This document shows, in pieces, positions 55,375 through 64,000 of a DNA stretch of 64,000 bases. Below the pieces are notes generated by a model. The model had not been told where the DNA came from. It did not search any database and was given only the letters and a program-made list of their open reading frames with translations. Each line of letters begins with the position of its first letter. Positions within the stretch are counted from its first letter, which is position 1. The translations under genes were made by a program, and so were the position numbers. Location of the stretch: NCBI GenBank assembly GCA_030652315.1, contig JAUSAX010000013.1, positions 1 through 64,000 of the forward strand. Direction: 5' to 3'. This stretch comes from Afipia sp. Its GTDB lineage: Bacteria; Pseudomonadota; Alphaproteobacteria; Rhizobiales; Xanthobacteraceae.

Positions 55375-55869
55375 ATGGTCCGCTACAACGAAATCCGCGA
55401 CGGCGAGATCGCGGTCGATCCGCCGCCGCCGACCGATGCGGGCCTCGTATTCATTGGCCGCATTCATACGCCCTGGACTGACCGATTGATGACGCCGCGA
55501 CAGGGCCGTCACGATGGCCCGGTGTGCAAGATCGAGATTTTCGAGCCGTGGGTGCCGGCGCTGAAGGGGCTCGATAAGTTCACGCAGGTCGAGGTGATCT
55601 ACTGGTTGCACCAGTCGCGCCGCGACCTCGTTCTGCAAAGTCCGGCGAGTGACACCAATACGCACGGCACGTTTGCCTTGAGGTCACCCGTGCGTCCCAA
55701 TCCGCTCGGCACATCCGTCGCCAAACTCATAGGCATCGAGGGCAACACTGTCCTGGTGCGCGGCCTCGATTGTCTCGACGGAACGCCGCTGGTCGATCTC
55801 AAGCCGGACCGCTGCCAGTTCACGCCAATCGCGCCGCCGCAGCCGGGTGATTTCGAGACAGGCGCATAG
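55375..55869 (+). CDS. trmO: tRNA (t6A37-N6)-methyltransferase TrmO family
   Basis: A 164-residue protein of the TsaA/YaeB (UPF0066) family, a small beta-barrel SAM-dependent methyltransferase that modifies t6A37 in t[13 protein letters not shown], the signature [19 protein letters not shown] and [10 protein letters not shown] are visible. AAGGAGG stands close before the ATG. The target tRNA is inferred from E. coli TrmO. Confidence 0.9.
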   Translation: MVRYNEIRDGEIAVDPPPPTDAGLVFIGRIHTPWTDRLMTPRQGRHDGPVCKIEIFEPWVPALKGLDKFTQVEVIYWLHQSRRDLVLQSPASDTNTHGTFALRSPVRPNPLGTSVAKLIGIEGNTVLVRGLDCLDGTPLVDLKPDRCQFTPIAPPQPGDFETGA

Positions 55870-55874
55870 GGTCG

Positions 55875-55903
55875 GCAACTGCTGTTGCAACTCACTTGCA
55901 ACT
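55875..55903. promoter_or_regulatory. Triple GCAACT direct repeat before mntH
   Basis: GCAACT occurs at 55875, 55887 and 55898, spaced 12 and 11 bp (about one helical turn each). It ends 27 bp before the mntH ATG. The pattern suggests binding by a Fur-family manganese regulator such as Mur, which controls mntH in Bradyrhizobium. Match is by eye. Confidence 0.5.
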
Positions 55904-55930
55904 AGTGCTGAAGCCGGGCATATTGACGAT

Positions 55931-57301
55931 ATGGACGCACGTTCTCCGTCATTGCCGCCTGACCAGGCCGCTGCCCGGCCTGTTCCGGGCGGGTGGCGGA
56001 AGCCGCGCGGCGAGCCTTCGCTCTCCGGCATGTTCGCCACGATCCGGGTGGCCAGGACCGGCTCGTTCTGGCGCAAGCTCGCAGCCTTCATGGGGCCGGG
56101 CTATCTGGTCGCAACAGGCTACATGGACCCCGGCAACTGGGCGACGTCGCTCGCGGGCGGTTCCAAGTTCGGTTACGCGCTGCTCGCGGTCGCGCTGATT
56201 TCCAACATCATGGCGATCATCCTGCAGGCGCTGTGCGCGCGGCTTGGCGTCGGATCGGGCCGGGACCTTGCGCAAGCCTGCCGCGATGCGTTTCCGAAAG
56301 CCCTGGCATGGCCGCTATGGCTGCTGGCCGAAATCGCGATCGCGGCAACGGACCTCGCGGAAATCATCGGCACCGCCATCGGGCTCAATCTGCTGTTCGG
56401 CATTCCGCTCGAGATCGGCGTCATCGTCACGGCTCTCGACGTGTTTCTCATTCTCGCGCTGCAGGCTGTTGGCTTCCGATGGATCGAAGCCTTCATCGTC
56501 GGCATGCTCGGAATCATTTCCGCATGTTTCGCGATTCAGATCGCGATGGCCGATCCGAACTGGGGCGAAGTGATCCGCGGCTTCGCGCCGACCACGCAGA
56601 TTGTCGCCAACCGCGACATGCTCTATCTCGCGCTCGGCATTCTTGGCGCGACAGTGATGCCGCACAACCTGTATCTGCACTCGGGCCTGGTGCAGACGCG
56701 CAGCTACGGCGACAGTGTTCCGGAGAAGAAGGAAGCGATCAAGCTCGCGACCATCGACTCCACCATCGCGCTGTGCCTTGCGTTGCTGATCAATGCGTCG
56801 ATCCTCATTCTTGCGGCGGCAACCTTTCACAAGGCGGGGAAAACCGATGTCGCCGAGCTGGAGCAGGTGCACTCGTTCCTGGCGCCGCTGCTGGGATCGA
56901 CGCTGGCGCCGACGCTGTTTGCGATCGCGCTGCTGTGCTGCGGCCTGAGCTCGACGGTGACGGCGACGCTAGCTGGCCAGATCGTGATGGAAGGTTTCAT
57001 CAACATCCGCCTCGCGCCGTGGTTGCGGCGGCTGACCACGCGCATGGTGGCGATCGTTCCGGCGGCGCTGGTGACAATCTATGCCGGCGAAAAGGGGACC
57101 GCGCAGCTTCTGATTTTGAGTCAGGTGATCCTGAGTTTGCAGTTGCCGTTCGCGATCATTCCGCTGGTGATGTTCACGGCGAGCAAGGCGAAGATGGGCG
57201 AATTCGTAGCACCCCGCTGGCTGACTGCCGCCGCCGCGCTGATCGCCGCGATTGTCGTGACGCTCAATGTGAAATTGCTGTTCGATTTCGTATTGGGCTG
57301 A
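55931..57301 (+). CDS. mntH: Nramp-family Mn(II)/divalent-metal transporter
   Basis: A 456-residue proton-coupled metal importer with about 11 spans. The metal-binding motifs are MDPGNWAT (DPGN, near residue 66) and [11 protein letters not shown] (MPH). The basic N-terminal stretch is of normal length for this gene. The ATG was chosen as the first in frame that follows the direct-repeat region. It is convergent with the HxlR gene. Confidence 0.93.
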   Translation: MDARSPSLPPDQAAARPVPGGWRKPRGEPSLSGMFATIRVARTGSFWRKLAAFMGPGYLVATGYMDPGNWATSLAGGSKFGYALLAVALISNIMAIILQALCARLGVGSGRDLAQACRDAFPKALAWPLWLLAEIAIAATDLAEIIGTAIGLNLLFGIPLEIGVIVTALDVFLILALQAVGFRWIEAFIVGMLGIISACFAIQIAMADPNWGEVIRGFAPTTQIVANRDMLYLALGILGATVMPHNLYLHSGLVQTRSYGDSVPEKKEAIKLATIDSTIALCLALLINASILILAAATFHKAGKTDVAELEQVHSFLAPLLGSTLAPTLFAIALLCCGLSSTVTATLAGQIVMEGFINIRLAPWLRRLTTRMVAIVPAALVTIYAGEKGTAQLLILSQVILSLQLPFAIIPLVMFTASKAKMGEFVAPRWLTAAAALIAAIVVTLNVKLLFDFVLG

Positions 57302-57311
57302 CCCGGCCCAC

Positions 57312-57761
57312 TTACTCGCGCTTGGTATCGAACTTTTCACGCGCGGACTGAATCTGCGACAGATGTTCGAACGCCCATGAGCCGAGATGCTGCACGGGTT
57401 CCTTGAGCGAGTGTCCAAGCTCTGTGAGTTCGTAATCCACACGCGGAGGAATGGTCGGAAAGATCGTTCGCGTGACGAGGCCGTCGCGCTCCAGCCCTCG
57501 GAGCGTCAGCGTCAGCATCCGCTGCGAGATGCCACCCACCATGCGCTTGATCTCATTGAAGCGGCGCGGGCCATCGCTGAGCAGCATGATGATCAGCACG
57601 CTCCATTTGTCGCCGATGCGCGACAGGATGGACCCCACCGCAAGGCAATTGCCTGGCAGATGATGGTCGGGCGGGGCGGTTACATTGGTGTGCTCGGGTT
57701 CCATGGGTGTGCTCAAGTTCAAAAAATGTGCCGTCTTGCGCCGTTTATCAGAGGTCACCAT
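57312..57761 (-). CDS. HxlR-family transcriptional regulator 2
   Basis: A winged-helix regulator of 149 residues with the HxlR core [20 protein letters not shown] and [20 protein letters not shown]. The N-terminal 19 residues are unconserved and lack a Shine-Dalgarno site, so the start may be the ATG at 57704. Cys-40-like residue (NC) is the residue used for quinone sensing in YodB-type members. It diverges from azoR with a perfect operator between, so it probably represses the azoreductase. Confidence 0.88.
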   Translation of the reverse strand: MVTSDKRRKTAHFLNLSTPMEPEHTNVTAPPDHHLPGNCLAVGSILSRIGDKWSVLIIMLLSDGPRRFNEIKRMVGGISQRMLTLTLRGLERDGLVTRTIFPTIPPRVDYELTELGHSLKEPVQHLGSWAFEHLSQIQSAREKFDTKRE

Positions 57762-57770
57762 TAGTGTCTA

Positions 57771-57787
57771 GGTATCGACTTGATACC
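57771..57787. promoter_or_regulatory. Candidate HxlR operator before azoR
   Basis: GGTATC-GACTT-GATACC is a perfect 6-bp inverted repeat with a 5-bp spacer. It lies 19-35 bp before azoR and 10 bp from the HxlR start. Confidence 0.65.
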
Positions 57788-57805
57788 AGAGCTAAAGGGG
57801 AACCT

Positions 57806-58435
57806 ATGAAACTGCTCCATATCGACGCCAGCATCCTCGGCGGCAATTCCGTCTCCCGGCAACTCTCGGCCGCAGCCGTCGAGCGTCTGCGCAAGACCAC
57901 TCCCTATCTCGACGTCACTTATCGCGACATCAGTGCGACGCCGTTCTCGCATCTGAGCGGGGAACATCTCGCGGCTGCCCATGGCGCGACGCCGGAAACG
58001 CCGGCCGTGCGCGACGACATCGCGGCAAGCGCCGCCGCGCTGGATGAGTTCCTTGCCGCCGACATCGTTGTCATCGGAGCGCCGATGTACAACTTCACCA
58101 TTCCGAGCCAGCTCAAGGCCTGGATCGATCGCATCCTCGTGGCTGGAAAGACCTTCAAGTACTCGGAGAAGGGCGTTGAGGGGCTCGCAGGCAACAAGCG
58201 CGTGATCGTTGCCATCTCGCGTGGCGGCTTCTACGGCGCGGACACGCCGGCTGCGGCGGGCGAGCATCTGGAAACTTATCTGCGCTGGGTGTTCGGCTTC
58301 ATCGGCATCACCAATCCCGAGATCATTGCTGCCGATGGAATCCAGATTGGTCCCGAGCAGCGTGAGAAGGCTGTTGCGAGTGCGTTGCACGCCGCGAATG
58401 CATTGCAGGGTGCTACCGGTCAACGGGCAGCGTAA
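57806..58435 (+). CDS. azoR: FMN-dependent NADH-azoreductase
   Basis: A 209-residue flavodoxin-fold enzyme. [19 protein letters not shown] binds FMN phosphate; [18 protein letters not shown] and ISRGGFYG are further conserved segments. It reduces quinones and azo dyes by two electrons and so limits quinone toxicity. AAAGGGG precedes the ATG. The upstream HxlR regulator and operator suggest induction by quinones or other electrophiles. Confidence 0.92.
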   Translation: MKLLHIDASILGGNSVSRQLSAAAVERLRKTTPYLDVTYRDISATPFSHLSGEHLAAAHGATPETPAVRDDIAASAAALDEFLAADIVVIGAPMYNFTIPSQLKAWIDRILVAGKTFKYSEKGVEGLAGNKRVIVAISRGGFYGADTPAAAGEHLETYLRWVFGFIGITNPEIIAADGIQIGPEQREKAVASALHAANALQGATGQRAA

Positions 58436-58460
58436 AGCTGCACCGACTGAGCAACTGTAC

Positions 58461-58506
58461 CGTCATCCTTCGAGGCTCGCAAAAGCTCACGCCTCAGGAT
58501 GACGGC
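58461..58506. repeat. Palindromic repeat, family B copy 3 (short)
   Basis: CGTCATCCTTCGAGGCTCGC and CTCAGGATGACGG form one hairpin after azoR. Confidence 0.7.
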
Positions 58507-58536
58507 GACGCTGCTTTGCAGTTGAAGGAGAACAAA

Positions 58537-59331
58537 CTAGTCCTGCGGCTCGGCCGCCATCGAGCCGGTGGCCTCGACGCGCAGCCAGCCGCTGGGCGCC
58601 AGCCGTTGCTGCGGCAGGAAGCGGGCCTTGTAGTCCATCTTGCGGGAACCATCGATCCAGTAGCCGAGATAGACGTAAGGCAGGCCGAGCCGCCGTGCGC
58701 GGGCGATGTGATCGAGGATCATGAATGTGCCCATCGAGCGGCTTTCCTCGCCGGGCTCGAAGAACGAGTACACCATCGACAATCCGTCGCTGAGGATGTC
58801 GGTCAAAGCCACCGCGATCAGGTCCTGATTCCTGACGGGGTCTTGGCCCTTGCCGGTGATGCCGCTGTCGGTGGTACGACGGCGATATTCGATGATGCGG
58901 GTCGAGACGTGGCTATCCTCGACCATCATCGCGTAATCGAGCACGGTCATATCCGCCATGCCGCCGTCGCGATGACGGGCATCGAGATAAGCGCGGAACA
59001 CCGAATACTGTTCGGAGGTCGGCACCGCCGTCCGCAGCTCGCTGACGATGTCGGCGTTGCGCGCCTGGATCTTGCGGAAGTTGCGCGACGGACGGAATTC
59101 ATTGGCGATGACTCGCACCGACACGCAGGCGCGGCACTGGTCGCAGGCGGGGCGGTAGGCGATGGATTGGCTGCGGCGGAAGCCGCCATGGGTGAGGAGG
59201 TCGTTCAGTTCGCCGGCCTTGTCGCCGACCAGATGCGTGAAGACCTTGCGCTCCTGCTTGCCCTCCAGATAGGGGCAGGGTGAGGGCGCCGTCAGATAGA
59301 ATTGCGGCGTATTGCGCGAGTGTTGTGTCAC
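58537..59331 (-). CDS. bpt: Aspartate/glutamate leucyltransferase (Bpt)
   Basis: A 264-residue transferase that puts leucine from Leu-tRNA onto N-terminal Asp/Glu, making bacterial N-degron substrates for Clp[18 protein letters not shown] and the CxxC of [12 protein letters not shown] are typical, as are [15 protein letters not shown]. The GTG at 59331 was chosen because the protein then begins [19 protein letters not shown] as in relatives; an in-frame GTG at 59370 would add 13 residues. It lies near azoR on the opposite strand. Confidence 0.93.
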   Translation of the reverse strand: MTQHSRNTPQFYLTAPSPCPYLEGKQERKVFTHLVGDKAGELNDLLTHGGFRRSQSIAYRPACDQCRACVSVRVIANEFRPSRNFRKIQARNADIVSELRTAVPTSEQYSVFRAYLDARHRDGGMADMTVLDYAMMVEDSHVSTRIIEYRRRTTDSGITGKGQDPVRNQDLIAVALTDILSDGLSMVYSFFEPGEESRSMGTFMILDHIARARRLGLPYVYLGYWIDGSRKMDYKARFLPQQRLAPSGWLRVEATGSMAAEPQD

Positions 59332-59458
59332 GGGGTGCCGTGTGTCTCCGGTCTGCGCGATTCCTTTCACAGCATCGCGCCGCGGGGGGCAGGGGTCAAC
59401 GAGTTTGAACGCGCCGTTGCGAGAATGACCCTAGTTTCCGGCGGCAAACCGTGCAGCA

Positions 59459-59490
59459 CCGGGCAGACCACACGGATGTGATCTGCCCGG
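59459..59490. repeat. Inverted repeat between bpt and the RDD gene
   Basis: CCGGGCAGA and TCTGCCCGG arms with an inner CACA/TGTG stem form a long hairpin. It lies just after the RDD gene end, with no T run, so it may be a weak terminator. Confidence 0.6.
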
Positions 59491-59500
59491 CTGAAACCGT

Positions 59501-60064
59501 CTAGACGCGCGTGGTCTGGACCGCCGAAGCCTGTACGCTGCTGTTGATGAACACCGTGCCCAGCACGACGTCATGCAGCAGCCGGCGGCGGCCGTTGAAC
59601 AGGCCGACCAGCAGGACCAGCGGGGTCAGGAACGAGACCGACACCCAGTAGAGAACGGCGTGAACCGCGCCGAGGATGAAGTAGGGTCGCTCACCGGTCC
59701 ATGTCCGCATCTCGATGTCCATCATGCGCATGCCCACGGTGGCGCCGTTCGGACCGCCGAGCGACATGCCGTAATAGAGCAGCGCCCAGATCACCGAGAA
59801 CGGTGAGATCAGCCAGAACAGGAACCAGCCGAGCCCCAGCGTGACGATGCCGAACAGGGTGACGAAGATGATCGCGAGGATGATCGGGATCGACAGGATC
59901 ACGAGATCGATGAGAAACGCGAAGAACCGCTTGGTCAGCACGCCGCGAAACAGTTCGGGCTGCAACCACGGATCATAGGCCTGCTGCGCGCTCGCGCTGG
60001 CCGATGGATTGTTGCGCCAGGTCGCACCTGATGTCGCGCCGCCAGTGTTTCTCGTGTCGGACAT
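59501..60064 (-). CDS. RDD-family membrane protein
   Basis: A 187-residue protein of the RDD family with three hydrophobic segments (about 47-70, 74-98 and 143-160) and a Gly/Ser/Ala-rich N-terminus. RFFAFLIDLVIL is the RDD start. RDD proteins are of mostly unknown role, some Na+/H+ antiporters. GAGGAGGG precedes the ATG at 60064, which fixes the start; the longer frame is unconserved. Confidence 0.85.
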   Translation of the reverse strand: MSDTRNTGGATSGATWRNNPSASASAQQAYDPWLQPELFRGVLTKRFFAFLIDLVILSIPIILAIIFVTLFGIVTLGLGWFLFWLISPFSVIWALLYYGMSLGGPNGATVGMRMMDIEMRTWTGERPYFILGAVHAVLYWVSVSFLTPLVLLVGLFNGRRRLLHDVVLGTVFINSSVQASAVQTTRV

Positions 60065-60190
60065 TGAAACCCTCCTCAGCGGCCATATGCCCGGGCCGCT
60101 TGCTGCGCACATGGCCCCGCCGGATTGCGTACGCAAGACGGCTTAGGCTCACATGGAGAAAAAGTTATCTCGCTAGTCGCGGAACCGCCG

Positions 60191-61324
<1,134 letters not shown>

Positions 61325-61371
61325 TCATCGGGCGGATTGATTTTAGGTTTGTAAAGGATCAAACAGGCGGC

Positions 61372-61878
61372 ATGAACAAGGACACCCGGCAATCGATAGC
61401 CGCCCGCATGGGCCGAGGGACCAGAGGCGCGAACGACGATGTGCCGCGCGATCAGGTCAATCTGGTCACGGCGATGACGTCGCCGGACGCGGAAACGGGC
61501 GAAAGCACGTGGACCACGCGGCTCGTGTTGTTCCTGCGCGTCATGGCCGTGCTGTCGATGATCAAGGGACTCTATCACTGGGCGCAAATCACCGGCTTCA
61601 TTGGCGGCGATGAGAGCGCGTTCGAGGCGCAGACCACGCAATGGCAAACCGCCACGGTCTATTTCGCGGTGATCGAACTGGTCGCGGCGGTGGGGTTGTG
61701 GCTTGCAACCCCATGGGGCGCGGTGGTGTGGCTGACGACGATCGTTTCAACCGCAGTTATCGAACTGATGTTTCCCGCGATCTACGGTGGCAACCTGTTC
61801 GCGGTTCTCGTCTCCCTGATCCTGCTCGCGGCCTACCTCGTCCTGGCGTGGTTTTCGGCGCGGGAGAGGCCGCCGTAG
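61372..61878 (+). CDS. DUF6163-family membrane protein
   Basis: A 168-residue protein with about four membrane segments (about 50-70, 95-115, 118-138, 144-164) and a basic N-terminus. It stands between hemB and ldtR, the arrangement in which DUF6163 is usually found in Rhizobiales. No function is known. The divergent hemB suggests a shared promoter region of about 120 bp. Confidence 0.8.
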   Translation: MNKDTRQSIAARMGRGTRGANDDVPRDQVNLVTAMTSPDAETGESTWTTRLVLFLRVMAVLSMIKGLYHWAQITGFIGGDESAFEAQTTQWQTATVYFAVIELVAAVGLWLATPWGAVVWLTTIVSTAVIELMFPAIYGGNLFAVLVSLILLAAYLVLAWFSARERPP

Positions 61879-62176
61879 TGTGCTGTTGGCCGCCGCTCGC
61901 CTTGATGTTTTACGAAGTCTTTCAAATTTGAACGAACGGTGTTCTGGAATGCGACAGGACTCGTGACGAAGCGTGAACATCGGGCTGTTTGGGTGAATCA
62001 AAACTAACAAAAAGCCCTTATTTTATCGGTGTAATATACGATTCACCGTTTCAAATAAACCATCTCTTTATGCTGTTATTTAAGCTGATCTTCAAACGCC
62101 TCCCTTAGTTTGCACCTATCAGGCGAGACAAAAGTTTCGTCGAATAAGTCGTAAAAACGACAACAGGGGAAGTGTC
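61879..62176. other. AT-rich region upstream of ldtR
   Basis: These 298 bp are far more AT-rich than the rest of the window. They hold GGTGAATC (61992-61999) and its complement GATTCACC (62040-62047), each with a GANTC site, and CGGTG/CACCG around TAATATACGATT. No gene is seen. An LdtR autoregulatory promoter is likely. Confidence 0.5.
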
Positions 62177-62689
62177 ATGATCAAAGCCGCCGCTACGGCA
62201 GTTGAACCTGCTCGCGACAACGCCGCTGCACCCGTGCAGCCGCTCTATCTCGAAGCTCTTACGCTGGTTGAACGTCTGCATCGCCGTCTGCTCGATGTCA
62301 TCAAGGATGAATTCGATCGCCGCGGTCGCAACGACATCAATTCGGTGCAGGCTCTGCTGCTCTATAACATCGGCGACAAGGAATTGACCGCCGGTGAGTT
62401 GCGCACGCGCGGCTACTACCTCGGCTCCAACGTCTCGTACAATCTGAAGAAGCTTGTCGAGATGGGCTTCCTCGATCATCAGCGTTCGCGCGTTGATCGC
62501 CGCTCGGTCCGGATTCGTCTGACCGCGCAGGGCCAGGAAATCCGCCACATCGTCGACGCGCTGTATCAGAAGCACGTCAAGACGGTGGAGCAGGTTGGCG
62601 GCATCTCGAACGCCGAGTTCGCGACGCTGAACAAGTCGCTGCATCGCCTCGAGCGCTTCTGGACCGACCAGATCCTGTATCGGCTCTGA
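62177..62689 (+). CDS. ldtR: LdtR-type transcriptional regulator (MarR family)
   Basis: A 170-residue MarR winged helix with DNA-binding core ELRTRGYYLGSNVSYNLKKL and wing RSRVDRRSVRIRLT. LdtR of Liberibacter regulates the L,D-transpeptidase ldtP and osmotic tolerance. The long AT-rich leader suggests autoregulation. GGGGAAG precedes the ATG. An ldtP gene is not in the window. Confidence 0.93.
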   Translation: MIKAAATAVEPARDNAAAPVQPLYLEALTLVERLHRRLLDVIKDEFDRRGRNDINSVQALLLYNIGDKELTAGELRTRGYYLGSNVSYNLKKLVEMGFLDHQRSRVDRRSVRIRLTAQGQEIRHIVDALYQKHVKTVEQVGGISNAEFATLNKSLHRLERFWTDQILYRL

Positions 62690-63085
62690 GCCTTTCACAA
62701 ATTCGGGTCAGCCGGCGGGAGCGCGATTGCGCTCTCTAACAAGATCGGCGGCCCATCGTTCTTCCTTGCAGTTTTACGCCGGTGCCCTCCGGCTGTTACC
62801 GAAGTGCACGAAGATGCACGCGGAAGAATTCCGCACGAGTTTCCCCTGGTGTGGGATATGCGACTCAGAGCGCGATCTGCAGAAGATCGCGCTCTGAATT
62901 ATTTGAGGGCGCATGATCTTTCGCCGAACCGCTCACACTTCGGCGGATCATGCGCTGCGCCTTCGGGCGCCTTTTCGCGTTTGGTTTCGAGAATCGACTC
63001 GTAAACGAGTCCTGAATCCTCGCCCGCCAAGAGCAAAAATATCGCCCGAGACTCTTGCGCGGACTCTTTCCATCATCCTCAAATC
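62690..63085. other. Gap with palindromic repeats after ldtR
   Basis: TCAGAGCGCGATCT (62865-62878) pairs with AGATCGCGCTCTGA (62884-62897); GCGCATGATC (62909-62918) pairs with GATCATGCGC (62946-62955). These are common Bradyrhizobiaceae repeats. No gene. Confidence 0.6.
62865..62955. repeat. Two linked palindromes
   Basis: A 14-bp perfect inverted repeat and a second with GCGCATGATC arms and a CGCCGAACCG...CGGCGG inner stem, only 11 bp apart. Confidence 0.65.
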
Positions 63086-63193
63086 ATGAGGCCGATTCTC
63101 AAATTCGCCGGCGACCGGCTGCAGGTCGTATTGATGTTCGTGCTGCTGGCCGCGTGCTCGCTGAACGTGATGTTCCTTTACGCGCGGCTCTAG
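63086..63193 (+). CDS. Putative small membrane protein
   Basis: A 35-residue open frame starting MRPILKFAGDRLQ with a hydrophobic stretch VVLMFVLLAACSLNVMFLY that could span the membrane. No strong ribosome site is seen. It lies between ldtR and glyA. Small size makes this uncertain; it has a start, a stop and a good hydrophobic helix only. Confidence 0.4.
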   Translation: MRPILKFAGDRLQVVLMFVLLAACSLNVMFLYARL

Positions 63194-63451
63194 GCGCGTC
63201 GCCCGTTTGGGCGGTGAAACCACCTCCATTTTTCGGAATTGCGCCTTTCGGCGCGAATTATGTTGCCCAACCCGGGCGGCTCCGGACCCGGAATGTGGGC
63301 AAAAAGGCCAGCAGAAAGGCTCGAGCCGGGCTGGGCGCAGCCAAAACCGCGCCTGCGGCGCGGATTGGCGCCCGGCCAGTTGGCACCCGGCCCACTGGGG
63401 CGGCAGAAAACGGGACTGTCTGGCATAAATAGCGGCCCACGGGCTTGGAAC

Positions 63452-63480
63452 TTGGCCACCCCCGCCAGATATGGTATCTC
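63452..63480 (+). promoter_or_regulatory. Candidate promoter of glyA
   Basis: TTGGCC and TATCTC separated by 17 bp, giving a leader of about 120 nt before glyA that includes the AAACCGG palindrome. Confidence 0.45.
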
Positions 63481-63504
63481 GCGGCTGCCGCCCTTGATGC
63501 CACA

Positions 63505-63552
63505 GAGCATTTTCAGGAAAAGTGGAAACCGGTTTTCCGTTAGAAAATGCTC
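63505..63552. repeat. Palindromic repeat with AAACCGGTTTTCC core, copy 2
   Basis: GAGCATTTTC and GAAAATGCTC arms around GGAAAAGTGGAAACCGG; related to 14781-14824. It lies in the glyA leader. Confidence 0.65.
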
Positions 63553-63608
63553 CTAAACTGACCGCCCGTAGCCGTCTCGAAGGCTGCGGCGGTGGAGATA
63601 TTTGATCC

Positions 63609-64000
63609 ATGAGCTCATCTGCCAAGACTGCTTCCGCTCCCGACTCGTTTTTCACGGCTTCGCTCGCGCAGGCCGACCCGGAGATCGCAAATGCGATCAA
63701 GGGTGAACTCGGTCGTCAGCAGCATGAGATCGAACTGATCGCGTCGGAAAACATCGTCAGCCGCGCCGTTCTCGAGGCGCAGGGTTCGGTGATGACCAAC
63801 AAGTACGCGGAGGGCTATCCGGGCGCGCGCTACTACGGCGGCTGCGAGTTCGTTGACGTTGCCGAGACGTTAGCTATTGAGCGCGCCAAGAAGCTGTTCG
63901 GTGCGGGCTTCGCTAACGTGCAGCCGAATTCCGGCAGCCAGATGAACCAGGCGGTATTTCTGGCGCTGTTGCAGCCGGGCGATACCTTCATGGGCCTCGA
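63609..64000 (+). CDS. glyA: Serine hydroxymethyltransferase, N-terminal part, cut by window edge
   Basis: The first 130 or so residues of GlyA, open to the right edge. [35 protein letters not shown] and the later [12 protein letters not shown] match. The PLP-dependent enzyme interconverts serine and glycine and feeds one-carbon units to folate. The PLP lysine lies outside the window. The ATG was taken as the family start ([14 protein letters not shown]). Confidence 0.95.
   Translation, partial: MSSSAKTASAPDSFFTASLAQADPEIANAIKGELGRQQHEIELIASENIVSRAVLEAQGSVMTNKYAEGYPGARYYGGCEFVDVAETLAIERAKKLFGAGFANVQPNSGSQMNQAVFLALLQPGDTFMGL

Larger units (their letters stand above)
63194..63608. other. Leader region of glyA
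   Basis: These 415 bp hold no gene. They hold a GC-rich stretch with repeated CGGGC/GCCCG motifs, a candidate promoter (63452-63480) and an AAACCGG palindrome (63505-63552). Confidence 0.45.

Noticed and set aside
61349-61362. TTGT-N6-TCAA as a FixK box before DUF6163
   Set aside because: The first half site has T where the consensus needs A or C; weak and not supported by position.

Overview
The window is a chromosomal stretch of a GC-rich alphaproteobacterium of the family Nitrobacteraceae/Bradyrhizobiaceae (Bradyrhizobium, Rhodopseudomonas, Afipia, Oligotropha group). This rests on gene order (rpoZ-rsh-pdxJ-acpS-lepB-rnc-era-recO; slt-dapA-smpB; ldtR-DUF6163-hemB), on protein features such as the Cys-poor HemB and the alpha-type porin, on probable FixK-type boxes, and on several families of short palindromic intergenic repeats. 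Genus is not decided from the sequence.
Layout: 0-2.4 kb holds the tail of a diguanylate cyclase, a CBS-BON/universal-stress-protein divergent pair and rpmG. 2.6-10.5 kb (minus strand) holds a TolA/TonB-like protein, a redoxin, a coupled Nudix/DUF983 pair and the coupled topA-rnr pair. 10.7-18.5 kb has an HxlR/SDR divergent pair, dprA, an orphan BrnA-like antitoxin, plsY, pyrB with a pyrC that lacks the catalytic HxH motif, and a VanX-like dipeptidase. 18.5-31.7 kb has an AidB-like flavoprotein, a CPBP protease, an AEC carrier, ruvX, a nitronate monooxygenase and the GatCAB genes; gatB is separated from gatC-gatA by two patatin genes and a GntP-type permease. 31.7-34.8 kb is unusually gene-poor: it holds a 33-residue histone-like Lys/Ala protein missed by length cut-offs, a small Sel1 protein and tRNA-Ser(GCU), followed by a major porin. 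36.5-55 kb is mostly conserved housekeeping: hydrolase, lytic transglycosylase, dapA, mscL, smpB, peroxiredoxin, uracil-DNA glycosylase, NYN protein, rpoZ, rsh, pdxJ, acpS, lepB, rnc, era, recO, a His-rich secreted peptide and parC. 55-64 kb has trmO, mntH, a second HxlR pair with azoR, bpt, an RDD protein, hemB, DUF6163, ldtR and the start of glyA.
Functionally, the window joins nucleic-acid maintenance (topA, parC, dprA, ruvX, recO, UDG), RNA and protein quality control (rnr, rnc, smpB, era, GatCAB, bpt), envelope upkeep (slt, ldtR, porin, plsY, lepB, mscL) and stress signalling (rsh, c-di-GMP, Usp, CBS-BON). No phage, complete IS element, CRISPR array or rRNA operon is visible. The main unexplained signals are non-coding: a cluster of GANTC sites in paired palindromes upstream of the histone-like gene, two tandem FixK-like boxes between the CBS-BON and Usp genes, two matching 19-bp operators at the first HxlR locus, and a MITE-like repeat that begins at CTAG and supplies the stop codons of two genes. 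No complete new multi-gene system is evident; the best candidates for something undescribed are small (the 62-residue CxxC protein inside gatCA, the histone-like locus and the CTAG repeat).
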